A stretch of DNA of 15,976 nt from CAYGAW01 sp964347945 (GTDB lineage Bacteria; Chloroflexota; Anaerolineae; UBA7937; B3-Chlor), in contig CAYGAW010000007.1 in assembly GCA_964347945.1 (NCBI GenBank), forward strand, positions 1-15,976. Direction: 5' to 3'. Below the pieces are notes generated by a model. The model saw nothing but the letters and a program-made list of their open reading frames with translations. It did not search any database and was not told where the DNA came from. The position numbers and the translations under genes were made by a program. Shown one piece after another: positions 7,882-14,789 of this stretch (the stretch's first letter is position 1; each line of letters opens with the position of its first letter).

Positions 7882-9734
7882 GAATTCTCAAATCTGTACG
7901 TTACCGTATAGACCCCCTGGTCAAACGACGTCTTGGCCTTCCCGCCAAGTTTGGTGAAGACGTGGAGTGCTTTCTTGTTCTGATCCAGGATCTCTCCCCT
8001 GAACCCTCCTATGTTGCGGCTCTGGGCGATCTGTGCCAGATACTCGTGAAGCAGTGTACCGAGGCCCTTCCCCTGCCAATCGTCGTGGACCAGCAGGGCC
8101 AACTCCGCCATGTCGGAGTCCTTGTCCTTTGCGTATCTGCCCACACCGATCATCTGCTCTTCGCTGCCATCCTCCAAGATGGCAACTATGGCCATTTGAT
8201 CCTCGTAGTCAATGGTTGTGTAGTGCTGGACCCTTTCATGGGGCATGGCTCCAATGGAGCTGAAAGAGCGCCGGTAGATGCTTCTGTCCGACGGAGAGTA
8301 GAACAGCTCTTGCTCCATCCGCTCGTCGGTGGGCTTGATCGGCCTTAGTAGAACCTCCGTGCCGTCTCGCAAGGTGACTCTTTTCTCCAGCTCGGCAGGG
8401 TAGACACCCAGAGGAGGTAACTGATCCACGAAGGCGTACTTCCTGACCTTTGCCTCGTCCGGCAGCTGTTTCCTGAAGTCAGGATGGGCGATGTTGATCA
8501 GCGCCAGTGCCCGCTCCCTGATGTTCTTTCCGTGGAGGTATGCAGTTCCATATTCAGTCACCACATAGTGGACGTCGCCACGAGTGGTCACCACACCCGC
8601 ACCCTCGCACAAGCGAGATACGATCCTGGACACAGTACCATCCTGGGCAGTCGAGGGCAGGGCGATGACCGGCTTCCCGCCCTTTGACCTGGCAGATCCG
8701 CGGATCATATCCACCTGGCCACCGATGCCACTGTAGAAGAGGTAGCCAATGGAATCGGAACAGACTTGTCCCGTCAAATCAACTTCCAGAGCCGAGTTGA
8801 TGGCCACCATGTTGTCGTTCTGACTGACCACGAAGGGATCGTTGACGTAGTGGGAGGGATGGAACTCGATGAACGGATTGTGATCGACCCAGTCGTAAAG
8901 TCGCTTGGTGCCCATTACAAAGCTGGCGATGATCTTGCCGCGATGAAGGGTCTTCTTGGCGTTGGTGATCACGCCTGCCTCGACCAGCTCTGTCACACCG
9001 TCGGACAACATCTCGGTGTGTATTCCCAGGTCTCGCTTGTTGTGCAATGAGGCGAGGATGGAATCCGGGATAGTGCCTATCCCCATCTGGAGAGTGGCGC
9101 CATCGTCAATGAGTCTGGCGATGTTCTCTCCGATCTGTTTGGCTATCTCGTCAGGCTCTGGATATCGCAGCTCCAGTATGGGAGTGTCATTCTCCACCAG
9201 CGCGTCTATGCTGTTGACGTGGACGAAGCTGTCGCCGAGAGTCCAGGGCATCTGCGGGTTCACCTCCGCGATGACCCAGTTAGCGTGTTCGGCAGCGGGT
9301 TTGACGATGTCCACCGAAACGCCATAGCTGCAGAAGCCGTGCTCATTGGGAGGGGTGACTTGAATCAGGGCCACATCCACGTGCCTACGGCCGGAGATGA
9401 ACAGCTGGGGTATCTCAGAGAGGAATATGGGCGTGTAGTCAGCCAGGCCTTCTGCTACTGCCTGCCTAACGTTGTCGCCAATGAAGAAAGCGTTGTGACG
9501 AAACTGACACTTGAACTTTGGCTGAGTGTAGGGGGCCAAGCCCAGAGTCCACAGGTGGACGATCTCGGTATCGGCGAATTCCATGGACATCTTGGCCAGT
9601 TCCGCCACCAACAGCTGCGGCTCAGCAGCCCCGGAACCTATGAAAACGCTGTCTCCGCGCTCTATGATCCGCAGCGCTTGCCTGGCGGTCTTTACCTTGT
9701 CCGAGTAGCGTTGCTGCCACGGGACCGTTTCCAT
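7878..9734 (-). CDS. Bifunctional acyl-CoA transferase/hydrolase fused to GNAT acetyltransferase
   Basis: The 618-residue product is a fusion. Residues 1-450 belong to the acetyl-CoA hydrolase/4-hydroxybutyrate CoA-transferase family (family I, two NagB-like halves): 'FIGSGAAEP' (31-39), 'GIGTIPDSI' (218-226), 'GIHTEMLSDG' (237-246) with Glu241 as the probable nucleophile forming the CoA thioester, 'GIGGQVDMIRG' (336-346) and 'VTEYGTAYL' (392-400). Residues about 455-615 are a GNAT domain with the acetyl-CoA loop 'DDWQGKGLGT' (551-560). The segment 'RRSFSSIGAMPHERV...TIDYE' resembles GNAT domains of Pat-type protein acetyltransferases. An upstream ATG at 9777-9779 would lie at or before the predicted transcription start. 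The ATG at 9734 has AGGAG at a spacing of 7, so I use it. The gene leads a unit with the two UPF0261 genes. The acyl substrate is unknown. Confidence 0.93.
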   Translation of the reverse strand: METVPWQQRYSDKVKTARQALRIIERGDSVFIGSGAAEPQLLVAELAKMSMEFADTEIVHLWTLGLAPYTQPKFKCQFRHNAFFIGDNVRQAVAEGLADYTPIFLSEIPQLFISGRRHVDVALIQVTPPNEHGFCSYGVSVDIVKPAAEHANWVIAEVNPQMPWTLGDSFVHVNSIDALVENDTPILELRYPEPDEIAKQIGENIARLIDDGATLQMGIGTIPDSILASLHNKRDLGIHTEMLSDGVTELVEAGVITNAKKTLHRGKIIASFVMGTKRLYDWVDHNPFIEFHPSHYVNDPFVVSQNDNMVAINSALEVDLTGQVCSDSIGYLFYSGIGGQVDMIRGSARSKGGKPVIALPSTAQDGTVSRIVSRLCEGAGVVTTRGDVHYVVTEYGTAYLHGKNIRERALALINIAHPDFRKQLPDEAKVRKYAFVDQLPPLGVYPAELEKRVTLRDGTEVLLRPIKPTDERMEQELFYSPSDRSIYRRSFSSIGAMPHERVQHYTTIDYEDQMAIVAILEDGSEEQMIGVGRYAKDKDSDMAELALLVHDDWQGKGLGTLLHEYLAQIAQSRNIGGFRGEILDQNKKALHVFTKLGGKAKTSFDQGVYTVTYRFENS

Positions 9735-9741
9735 CTGCGAT

Positions 9742-9746
9742 CTCCT
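9742..9746 (-). promoter_or_regulatory. Shine-Dalgarno that fixes the start at 9734
   Basis: Read leftward this is AGGAG, within GAGGAGAT, 7 bases before the ATG at 9734-9732. Together with the promoter at 9780-9808 it rules out the longer 633-residue start. Confidence 0.65.
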
Positions 9747-9779
9747 CGGAGTTCGCCGGAGAGCCTGAGATGCACTCAT

Positions 9780-9808
9780 AGTATAGCCAACCGGCAGCTC
9801 GAAATCAA
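9780..9808 (-). promoter_or_regulatory. Sigma-70-type promoter of the CoA-transferase/UPF0261 unit
   Basis: Read leftward: TTGATT (9808-9803), a 17-base spacer, then TATACT (9785-9780). These match 4 of 6 and 5 of 6 consensus bases at ideal spacing. Transcription should start near 9773, leaving a leader of about 39 bases before the ATG at 9734. It is the clearest promoter in the right part of the window and suggests that the CoA-transferase and the two UPF0261 genes, perhaps with the protease gene, form their own unit. Confidence 0.65.
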
Positions 9809-10262
9809 GCCTTGTGCTGCTTGTCCGTGGTGTAGCGGCCCGTCGGAGGGAAGGTCCGGTGGCCTTACGCGAACCACAGCTACTCAGCTTGGGGCGGCGA
9901 GGAGCTGGGAGGGTCGGGCAGGAGCTAGGGCTGCCCTTGGATGGGCCTCCCCAATGCCGACGGAAGCGGACCTAGAGGCGCATGCGGGATCCTACTCGAA
10001 TCTTGCCCAGCAGGGAGGGGATGAGGTCTGCGGCTCTTTGCCACAGAAGACGTCGTCCCCGGCAGAGAACACCCGCCTCGCGATTTTGTTCCTGCCAGCC
10101 AGGACACAGCTCCACACAGTCGCCAGTCGCCCAGCACGCCCAGCATCTGCCCTCAAGGAGCGGGGTCTGGAGCTCTGATGAGCTTGATAGAAGACATAGA
10201 TGCGATCCTGACCCGGGGGCCTCCTGGCCACCTTTCACGGCCGCAGCCTGTTCTGTTGGTAC
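9786..10262. other. Long non-coding gap between the CoA-transferase unit and the Ldh_2 gene
   Basis: No convincing gene is seen in either strand. Open frames here are short, rich in Arg/Ser/Cys/Trp and lack family motifs. The left end holds the promoter described at 9780-9808. An inverted repeat GGGCAG/CTGCCC with a 9-base loop lies at 9915-9935, without a T-run on either side. Near the Ldh_2 stop only weak GC-rich stems are visible. The rest may be leader, regulatory DNA or a decayed gene. Confidence 0.6.
9915..9935. repeat. Inverted repeat in the long gap
   Basis: GGGCAG (9915-9920) and CTGCCC (9930-9935) are exact inverted arms around a 9-base loop. No T-tract follows on either strand, so an intrinsic terminator is not supported. 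It is about 110 bases upstream of the CoA-transferase -35 box and could be a regulator site or chance in GC-rich DNA. Confidence 0.3.
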
Positions 10263-11324
10263 CTACGATAGCGGCAAATCCACCGTGACCCCGAGCTCAG
10301 AAGCCAAGTCCTGCATTTGCTCTAGTATCTTGATCGGCATAGGAATGCCTGACTGTTTGCGCTCGCGCCACTTGAGCCACTCGATCTCCCCAGGGAGGAA
10401 AATGCGGTCTACGCCCTGAGCGCGAGGAGAGTTGCGAATCTCGCCGATGAGAGACTGCACGCGCTTCTCGTATTCTTCCCAGTCGGCAAACGCCGTGATA
10501 TCCACCGCCTGCATCACGAAACCGACTGATGCCCGGCAACTCAAATCGTGGACAGAGGACAGATGCACACCGTAGTCCGCTCCGCTCAACACTCCAGCTA
10601 GGACATCCACCACGAGCGCTAGGCCATAGCCTTTGGGCCCGCCGATAGGGAGCAAAGTCCCTCTTAGAGCAGCTTCCGGGTCTTCGGTAGGGCAACCATC
10701 GGCATCCAAGGCCCATCCCAGGGGAATCCGGTCGCCTCTGCCAGCCGCGAAACGAATCTTTCCTCTTGCCACTATGGACGAAGCCATGTCTAGCACAATG
10801 TCCACATCTTGACCCGTAGGAATCGCCACACAGATAGGGTTCGTGCCGAGCACAGCAGCGGTTCCGCCCCAGGCAGCCATGCTGGGCGCCGCGTTTGTGG
10901 CAGCCATCCCTATCATCTTGTGAGGCAAGGCCATCATGGCGTAGTACGCCGCAATCCCAAAATGATTCGCATTCCGCACAGCAACAACACCCACGCCGTG
11001 CTTCCGCGCCCCCTCGATGGCATGGTTCATAGCGTGAATACCTGCCACCTGCCCGAAGCCACCCTGCGCATCCAGCAGAGCCGTGCCGCCACGCCCTTGC
11101 ACGACCTTGACTTCAGTGGCAGCAGTCATCAGTCCAGCCTGGACCCTGCGGACGTAAGCAGGTAGTCGAAGCACTCCATGAGATCCCACACCACGGAGAT
11201 CACCCTCGACCACAACCTGCGCGATCATCTCGGCTTGGCCTCGCGGCACACCAGCCTTCTCCAACACTTGCTCGCAGGCTCTAATAAGGACATCCGCGGC
11301 GACAAGAACCGTATCCCCTTCCAT
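10263..11324 (-). CDS. Ldh_2-family NAD(P)-dependent dehydrogenase (malate/L-lactate/ureidoglycolate type)
   Basis: The 353-residue product belongs to the Ldh_2 (malate/L-sulfolactate/ureidoglycolate dehydrogenase) family, which interconverts 2-hydroxy acids and 2-oxo acids with NAD or NADP and is unrelated to classical lactate dehydrogenase. Family motifs are all present: 'GVGSHGVLRLPAYV' (45-58) with a conserved His, 'NANHFGIAAYYA' (118-129), 'ATNAAPSMAAWGG' (142-154), 'LGTNPICVAIP' (159-169), 'GWALDADGCPTEDP' (203-216) and 'GGPKGYGLALVVDVLAGVLSGADYG' (228-252). Length is normal and the gene looks intact. Upstream on the leftward strand, AAGGTGG lies 9 bases before the ATG, a somewhat long spacing. 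It stands alone, with 228 bases before it and 483 after it, and may be transcribed by read-through from the AOR unit. The substrate cannot be told from sequence. Confidence 0.92.
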   Translation of the reverse strand: MEGDTVLVAADVLIRACEQVLEKAGVPRGQAEMIAQVVVEGDLRGVGSHGVLRLPAYVRRVQAGLMTAATEVKVVQGRGGTALLDAQGGFGQVAGIHAMNHAIEGARKHGVGVVAVRNANHFGIAAYYAMMALPHKMIGMAATNAAPSMAAWGGTAAVLGTNPICVAIPTGQDVDIVLDMASSIVARGKIRFAAGRGDRIPLGWALDADGCPTEDPEAALRGTLLPIGGPKGYGLALVVDVLAGVLSGADYGVHLSSVHDLSCRASVGFVMQAVDITAFADWEEYEKRVQSLIGEIRNSPRAQGVDRIFLPGEIEWLKWRERKQSGIPMPIKILEQMQDLASELGVTVDLPLS

Positions 11325-11374
11325 AGTGAGTTGCCACCTTCTCCTACGGATGATTTGAACGGGTATTTCGACCT

Positions 11375-11391
11375 TCTGGAGTCTCTCCAGA
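11375..11391. repeat. Perfect 7-bp inverted repeat between the MoaD-like and Ldh_2 genes
   Basis: TCTGGAG and CTCCAGA flank a three-base loop (TCT). It lies about 50 bases upstream of the Ldh_2 start and about 160 bases after the MoaD-like stop. No T-run follows on the leftward strand, so it may be an operator or an mRNA hairpin. A smaller GGCGG/CCGCC stem lies near 11501-11518. No clear promoter was found in this 227-base gap, and the short open frames there look like chance. Confidence 0.4.
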
Positions 11392-11552
11392 GGCCAAATG
11401 GCGGACTCTATCTACTTCACGGTCTGGGGCAGAAGCGCGCCGGAGGCAAGTCCGTGGCTGTCCGAGATGCCCGGAGCAGCAAATTGGACAGCGCAGCTGA
11501 GGCGGCAGACCGCCCGAAGTAGATGTATTCAATCGGGTACAGGTTCCGCGTC

Positions 11553-11777
11553 CTAGCCTCCAGAGATGAGCGGGAATATGCACACTCGGCAACTCGCGGG
11601 CAACAGTTTGTCAAAGCTGCTCTGCTGTCCATCTACGGTCACGATGCCAACCTCTGTCGCGTCTATGTCGAGACGTGCAAGCAAATCCGCCACGCTGACG
11701 TCGCACCCCTCAAGATCCAATCGCAGCGTGCGCTCCAAGTGCTCCCAGAGAGCGCCGAAAACGCGAACCTCTACCAT
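11553..11777 (-). CDS. MoaD/ThiS-family ubiquitin-like sulfur carrier, next to AOR
   Basis: The 74-residue product is the size of MoaD/ThiS proteins and ends in the diagnostic Gly-Gly ('FPLISGG'), the site adenylated and thiocarboxylated by a MoeB/ThiF-type enzyme. The start 'VEVRVFGALWEHL' and the middle 'VADLLARLDID' also fit the beta-grasp fold. In the pterin pathway MoaD donates sulfur to make the dithiolene of molybdopterin; the same cofactor with tungsten serves aldehyde:ferredoxin oxidoreductases. Its ATG lies 7 bases after the AOR stop and has no clear Shine-Dalgarno, so coupled translation with the AOR gene is likely. Small MoaD-like genes next to AOR genes are a recurring arrangement. 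No MoaE, MoaA or MoeB gene lies in the window. Confidence 0.85.
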   Translation of the reverse strand: MVEVRVFGALWEHLERTLRLDLEGCDVSVADLLARLDIDATEVGIVTVDGQQSSFDKLLPASCRVCIFPLISGG

Positions 11778-11784
11778 GTTGCTG

Positions 11785-13497
11785 CTAGAGAGCCGAGAAT
11801 ACCGCGTCCAACTCCGCCTCCGGCACGTCGAAAACCGTGTTGTGGGGCGGAAGCGGTTCTCGAGTCATGTATTCCGGCATCCTGGCATCTGCCGACGTGA
11901 GGCCAGCCTTCTGGTTGAACTCCAGTTCCATCTTCAGTATCCTCTTCTTGAACTCCTCCAGGTCTGCCACCGACCATCCCCAGCCAAAGCGCCCGTTGAT
12001 CAGGTCCACCATCAACTGGTGATCGCCATACACGGGCGGCCTGGCAAACAGGCACAGCCCTGTGCTGTCCAACATCGCGGCGCCCAACTGGAGGTTGAGT
12101 GACAGTTTGCGCTGCCCCTCGGTTCCCAGCGGATTCACCTCCCGCCTGGCACCGAAAGCGTTCCCTGCCGTGTGGTCCGCCCCCATAGGCGACGTAGCGT
12201 AGGTCACCCCGTTGCCCTTCAGCGCGCGGGGGTCGTAACCGGGCATGGCTTGACCTTTGGCGACAGGCACCCTGGAAACACCAAGGACGCGGCCTGTCAC
12301 GGCCGCGCCTTGTCCCAGCACCCTACCCAGTACACTGCCCTCGGCGATGTTCTTGAGAAGCGATACGAAGCTGTCCTTGTCCCCGAAACGGGCCAGACCC
12401 GCCTCCGCTGCGATGCCCAGGGCGGCCCCTGCCTCGATGGAATCCAAGCCGAAGTCGTTGCACAGCTGATTCAGATGCGCGATTTCATCCAGAGTGTCGA
12501 TTTCCAGATTGGAGCCAAGCAACCCGATGGTCTCATACTGCAGGGTGGACACGATTGGCTTGCCGTCCACATCTACGAACGTGTTACAGCAGGCAATGAC
12601 ACAGCCAGTCATGCAAGTGGTGCCAACCTTGCCGCCGCGCTCGAGCGTAATCTCCCGAAGCCGCTCGCCATACAGGTTCTCCGCGGCCTCATAGCTGCCT
12701 TGGCTGAAGTTTCGTGTCGGGAACGCTCCCATCTCATTGACAGCCGCGACTATGGCCGAAGTCCCGTACGTATGCATCGCGCCCTTGCGGCCCGTCTTGG
12801 GGCTCTCGATCAGTTCGTTGGCGAAGCGGCGCGACGACGCATTGAACAGCTTTTGATCGGCCAACGGGAGAGCTTCAGTGTCGGTAGCGTCAAGGACGAT
12901 GGCCTTCAACCCCTTGGTTCCCATGAGGGCGCCCAGCCCACCCCGCGCTGCCACGCGGCTGTTCTGCTCCCCAGATCCCGTGCAGACGATGCCCGCAGCG
13001 CCCATCAGGAATTCACCGCTCTGCCCAATGGAGATGACCGTGCAGCCAGCGCCCCACCGCTCCTGAGCCCTAGCGGAGGTCGCGTAGGTGCCGAGTCCAC
13101 GCCAGTCGTCGGCGGGGAGCAACTCCACTGCGGAGCCCGAAATGTGCAGCAGATACAGCCTGCCATCGGCAGGCTGGCCCTCCACCACCAGTGCCTTGAC
13201 GCCCAGACGAGCCAAGTCGGAACCGGCGTTGCCTCCGCAGTTAGCCTCCTTGACTCCGCCTGTCAGAGGGCTCTTGCCCCCGATGGAAAGCCTGCCTGAA
13301 CTTGACAGGCTGGTACCGCCCAGGAGTCCAGGCGCGAAGATGAGTTTGTTGTTCGGCCCCAGGGGCTCGCATCGTGGTGCAACCTCTGTCAACAGTATCT
13401 TCGCAATGAGCGCTCGCCCTCCGAGGGACTCGTACTCAGGTGGGATAGACTCCCACTTTGCCTGCAAACGATCCATATTCACTCTCAGAGTCTTCAC
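11785..13497 (-). CDS. Aldehyde:ferredoxin oxidoreductase family protein (tungsten/molybdenum bis-pterin enzyme)
   Basis: The 570-residue product belongs to the AOR family, cytoplasmic enzymes that oxidise aldehydes to carboxylic acids with ferredoxin, using a tungsto-bispterin and one [4Fe-4S] cluster. Landmarks are 'SGRLSIGGKSPLTGGVKEANCGG' (67-89), 'AARGGLGALMGTKGLKAI' (183-200), a Cys motif C295-x3-C299-x3-C303, 'YDPRALKGNG' (421-430) and 'DSTGLCLF' with the fourth cluster Cys482. Glu322 ('YETIG') and His442 may match active-site residues of Pyrococcus AOR. Two things are odd: the first two cluster cysteines are three apart instead of the usual two, and the C-terminus ends about 35 residues early, without the usual RGW tail. 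The start is a GTG with GGAGGG at a spacing of about 5-6. A MoaD-like gene follows directly. The aldehyde substrate is unknown. Confidence 0.92.
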   Translation of the reverse strand: MKTLRVNMDRLQAKWESIPPEYESLGGRALIAKILLTEVAPRCEPLGPNNKLIFAPGLLGGTSLSSSGRLSIGGKSPLTGGVKEANCGGNAGSDLARLGVKALVVEGQPADGRLYLLHISGSAVELLPADDWRGLGTYATSARAQERWGAGCTVISIGQSGEFLMGAAGIVCTGSGEQNSRVAARGGLGALMGTKGLKAIVLDATDTEALPLADQKLFNASSRRFANELIESPKTGRKGAMHTYGTSAIVAAVNEMGAFPTRNFSQGSYEAAENLYGERLREITLERGGKVGTTCMTGCVIACCNTFVDVDGKPIVSTLQYETIGLLGSNLEIDTLDEIAHLNQLCNDFGLDSIEAGAALGIAAEAGLARFGDKDSFVSLLKNIAEGSVLGRVLGQGAAVTGRVLGVSRVPVAKGQAMPGYDPRALKGNGVTYATSPMGADHTAGNAFGARREVNPLGTEGQRKLSLNLQLGAAMLDSTGLCLFARPPVYGDHQLMVDLINGRFGWGWSVADLEEFKKRILKMELEFNQKAGLTSADARMPEYMTREPLPPHNTVFDVPEAELDAVFSAL

Positions 13498-13570
13498 TTC
13501 AACCCTCCCATAATTGAACTGGTCATACTAGATCATCGGACTTCGGAGGAGTCTTTTGTCCTGAGCCCAC

Positions 13571-13601
13571 ACACGGGGGTTGTGCACTGTTAGACCCGTG
13601 T
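13571..13601. repeat. Perfect 7-bp dyad upstream of the AOR gene
   Basis: ACACGGG (13571-13577) and CCCGTGT (13595-13601) are exact inverted arms around a 17-base loop that itself contains the palindrome GTGCAC. The dyad lies 74-104 bases upstream of the AOR start codon, a place suited to a transcription factor site. It is not followed by a T-run. No strong promoter hexamers were found between it and the gene; the best -10 candidate is TAGTAT without a good -35. Confidence 0.4.
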
Positions 13602-13614
13602 ACCGTGACCAAGA

Positions 13615-13631
13615 GCCTCTCCGCCAGAGGC
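13615..13631 (-). terminator. Possible weak terminator hairpin after the creatininase-family gene
   Basis: Read leftward, GCCTCT-GGCGG-AGAGGC makes a 6-bp GC-rich stem with a 5-base loop, followed by TCTTGG. It lies about 100 bases beyond the stop of the creatininase-family gene. The following stretch is only partly T-rich, so efficient intrinsic termination is doubtful, and the stem could instead be part of the AOR regulatory region. Confidence 0.25.
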
Positions 13632-13733
13632 AAAGCCCCATCGTCGCCGAGGTAGGGCAGGGCGTAGCGACTCAGTGCAGAGTGCGCTCTGCCAAGAATG
13701 TCACCTACGATTCAGATTGGCCAGCGTGCACCA

Positions 13734-14699
13734 TCACGGAGGATAGGCAATGGTATAGATGTGCTTGCCACCGTGGAACGGCCCCTTCAGCAAAGCGTCG
13801 ATCTCGTCAGGATCCCGCATCGTGACCTTGTCAACCGGCGGCAACTCACCAGGCGGGAAGCGCTCCAGAATATCCCCAATCAGCCGAACTATGTAGTCAA
13901 AGAGCGCATTCAAACCTGCCTCAGCTTTGGATGCCTCAGCCAGCGACGGTCTACCAACGGCACCTTCGGGCGTCATCACAACCTCGATGCCGCCGAAGCC
14001 AACCTGCTCGTGGCCTTTGATGGGAGCGTGGTACACGTCCCCACCCTTGTCCACGTGGCCGGGGGGCATGAAGCCCTCTGGGGCAGTGTCCTCCGCCTTT
14101 TCCAGCCTGACCATCTCGGGAAAGAGGGCGAGGGAATACGAGCACTCAGCCTCGTCGGCGTGCCGGAAAGGCGTCTCGAACGGCCCGCCGTGCGCCTTAT
14201 CTTTCAGGAAGTCGTGAATCACTGTAGGCCAGTGCAACGAGACCAGCATACTCGGCACCTGGTACTTTTTCGCAAACTGGTGCAGGGCCAGAGGTATCAC
14301 CTCTTCCTGGCCATGGCCGTTGATCAGTATCTGTTTGCGGAACCCCGTGTTCCAGAATCCCGCGATGATAGCCCGCAGGTAGGCAAGGAACGTATCTTCG
14401 GGGACAACCACGGTCCCCGGCATGCCCAGGTGGTGATACGGATGTGAACCATACCACACCGGTTCGGCAACGGTGCATCCAGTCGCCTCGGCGACTGCCT
14501 CAGCCATCCGCGTCACTAGAAACGTGTCTTCGCCAAAGGGCTGGGCTGCCCCATGGTTTTCGGTGCTGCCCACAGGTATGAGGATGATATCGTTGACCTT
14601 GAGTCGCTCCTCGACCTCGCTTTTTGTCATGGTCTGGTAGTAAACGCCAGACGGCTTGTCCATGTGGCCACCTGACGGCGGCAACTTCCACTTGCCCAT
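13734..14699 (-). CDS. Creatininase-family metal-dependent hydrolase, 3-dehydro-scyllo-inosose hydrolase-like
   Basis: The 321-residue product belongs to the creatininase superfamily of metal-dependent amidohydrolase-like enzymes. Probable metal ligands are visible: 'GSTENHG' (44-50, Glu47 and His49), 'GEDT' (Asp58), 'NGHGQ' (His129) and a Glu in 'HADEAECSYSL' (180-190). The family usually has NGHGGN or NGHYEN, so Gln131 is unusual. The N-terminal extension 'WKLPPSGGH', the 'GEDTFLVTRMAE' segment and the length resemble, from memory, IolN of the Thermotoga-type inositol pathway, which opens the ring of 3-dehydro-scyllo-inosose to 5-keto-L-gluconate. No IolG, IolM or IolO dehydrogenase or epimerase is recognisable in this window, so the substrate is only suggested. 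The ATG is preceded by GAGAGGAG at a spacing of about 5. It lies 90 bases after the TIM-barrel gene. Confidence 0.88.
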   Translation of the reverse strand: MGKWKLPPSGGHMDKPSGVYYQTMTKSEVEERLKVNDIILIPVGSTENHGAAQPFGEDTFLVTRMAEAVAEATGCTVAEPVWYGSHPYHHLGMPGTVVVPEDTFLAYLRAIIAGFWNTGFRKQILINGHGQEEVIPLALHQFAKKYQVPSMLVSLHWPTVIHDFLKDKAHGGPFETPFRHADEAECSYSLALFPEMVRLEKAEDTAPEGFMPPGHVDKGGDVYHAPIKGHEQVGFGGIEVVMTPEGAVGRPSLAEASKAEAGLNALFDYIVRLIGDILERFPPGELPPVDKVTMRDPDEIDALLKGPFHGGKHIYTIAYPP

Positions 14700-14789
14700 G
14701 AGATCTCCTCTCTATGCCGATCCATCTATGGGAGCGGGGATGCCGACGGAAAGGCGCTAACCCCTTCACGCCACGGAACGCCGCAGCGG

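Noticed and set aside
9972..10238. Leftward 88-residue frame in the long gap, and overlapping 73- and 79-residue frames
   Set aside because: Trp/Cys/Arg-rich composition, no convincing ribosome site and no motif; three overlapping frames of equal quality suggest chance.
11344..11592. Leftward 82-residue frame between the MoaD-like and Ldh_2 genes
   Set aside because: It overlaps the end of the well-supported MoaD-like gene in another frame and has no domain features.
11785..11800. Possible frameshift explaining the short AOR C-terminus
   Set aside because: I looked at the bases after the stop and saw no continuation of the usual RGW-type tail before the MoaD-like gene starts, so a natural short end is more likely, though read errors cannot be excluded.
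12172..13299. Rightward open frame of 375 residues opposite the AOR gene
   Set aside because: AOR motifs and cysteines on the other strand are unmistakable; this frame is a compositional shadow in GC-rich DNA.
9953..14751. Shared 12-mer ATGCCGACGGAA in two intergenic regions (9953-9964 and 14740-14751)
   Set aside because: A few 12-base matches are expected by chance in a window of this size, and the flanks do not match.
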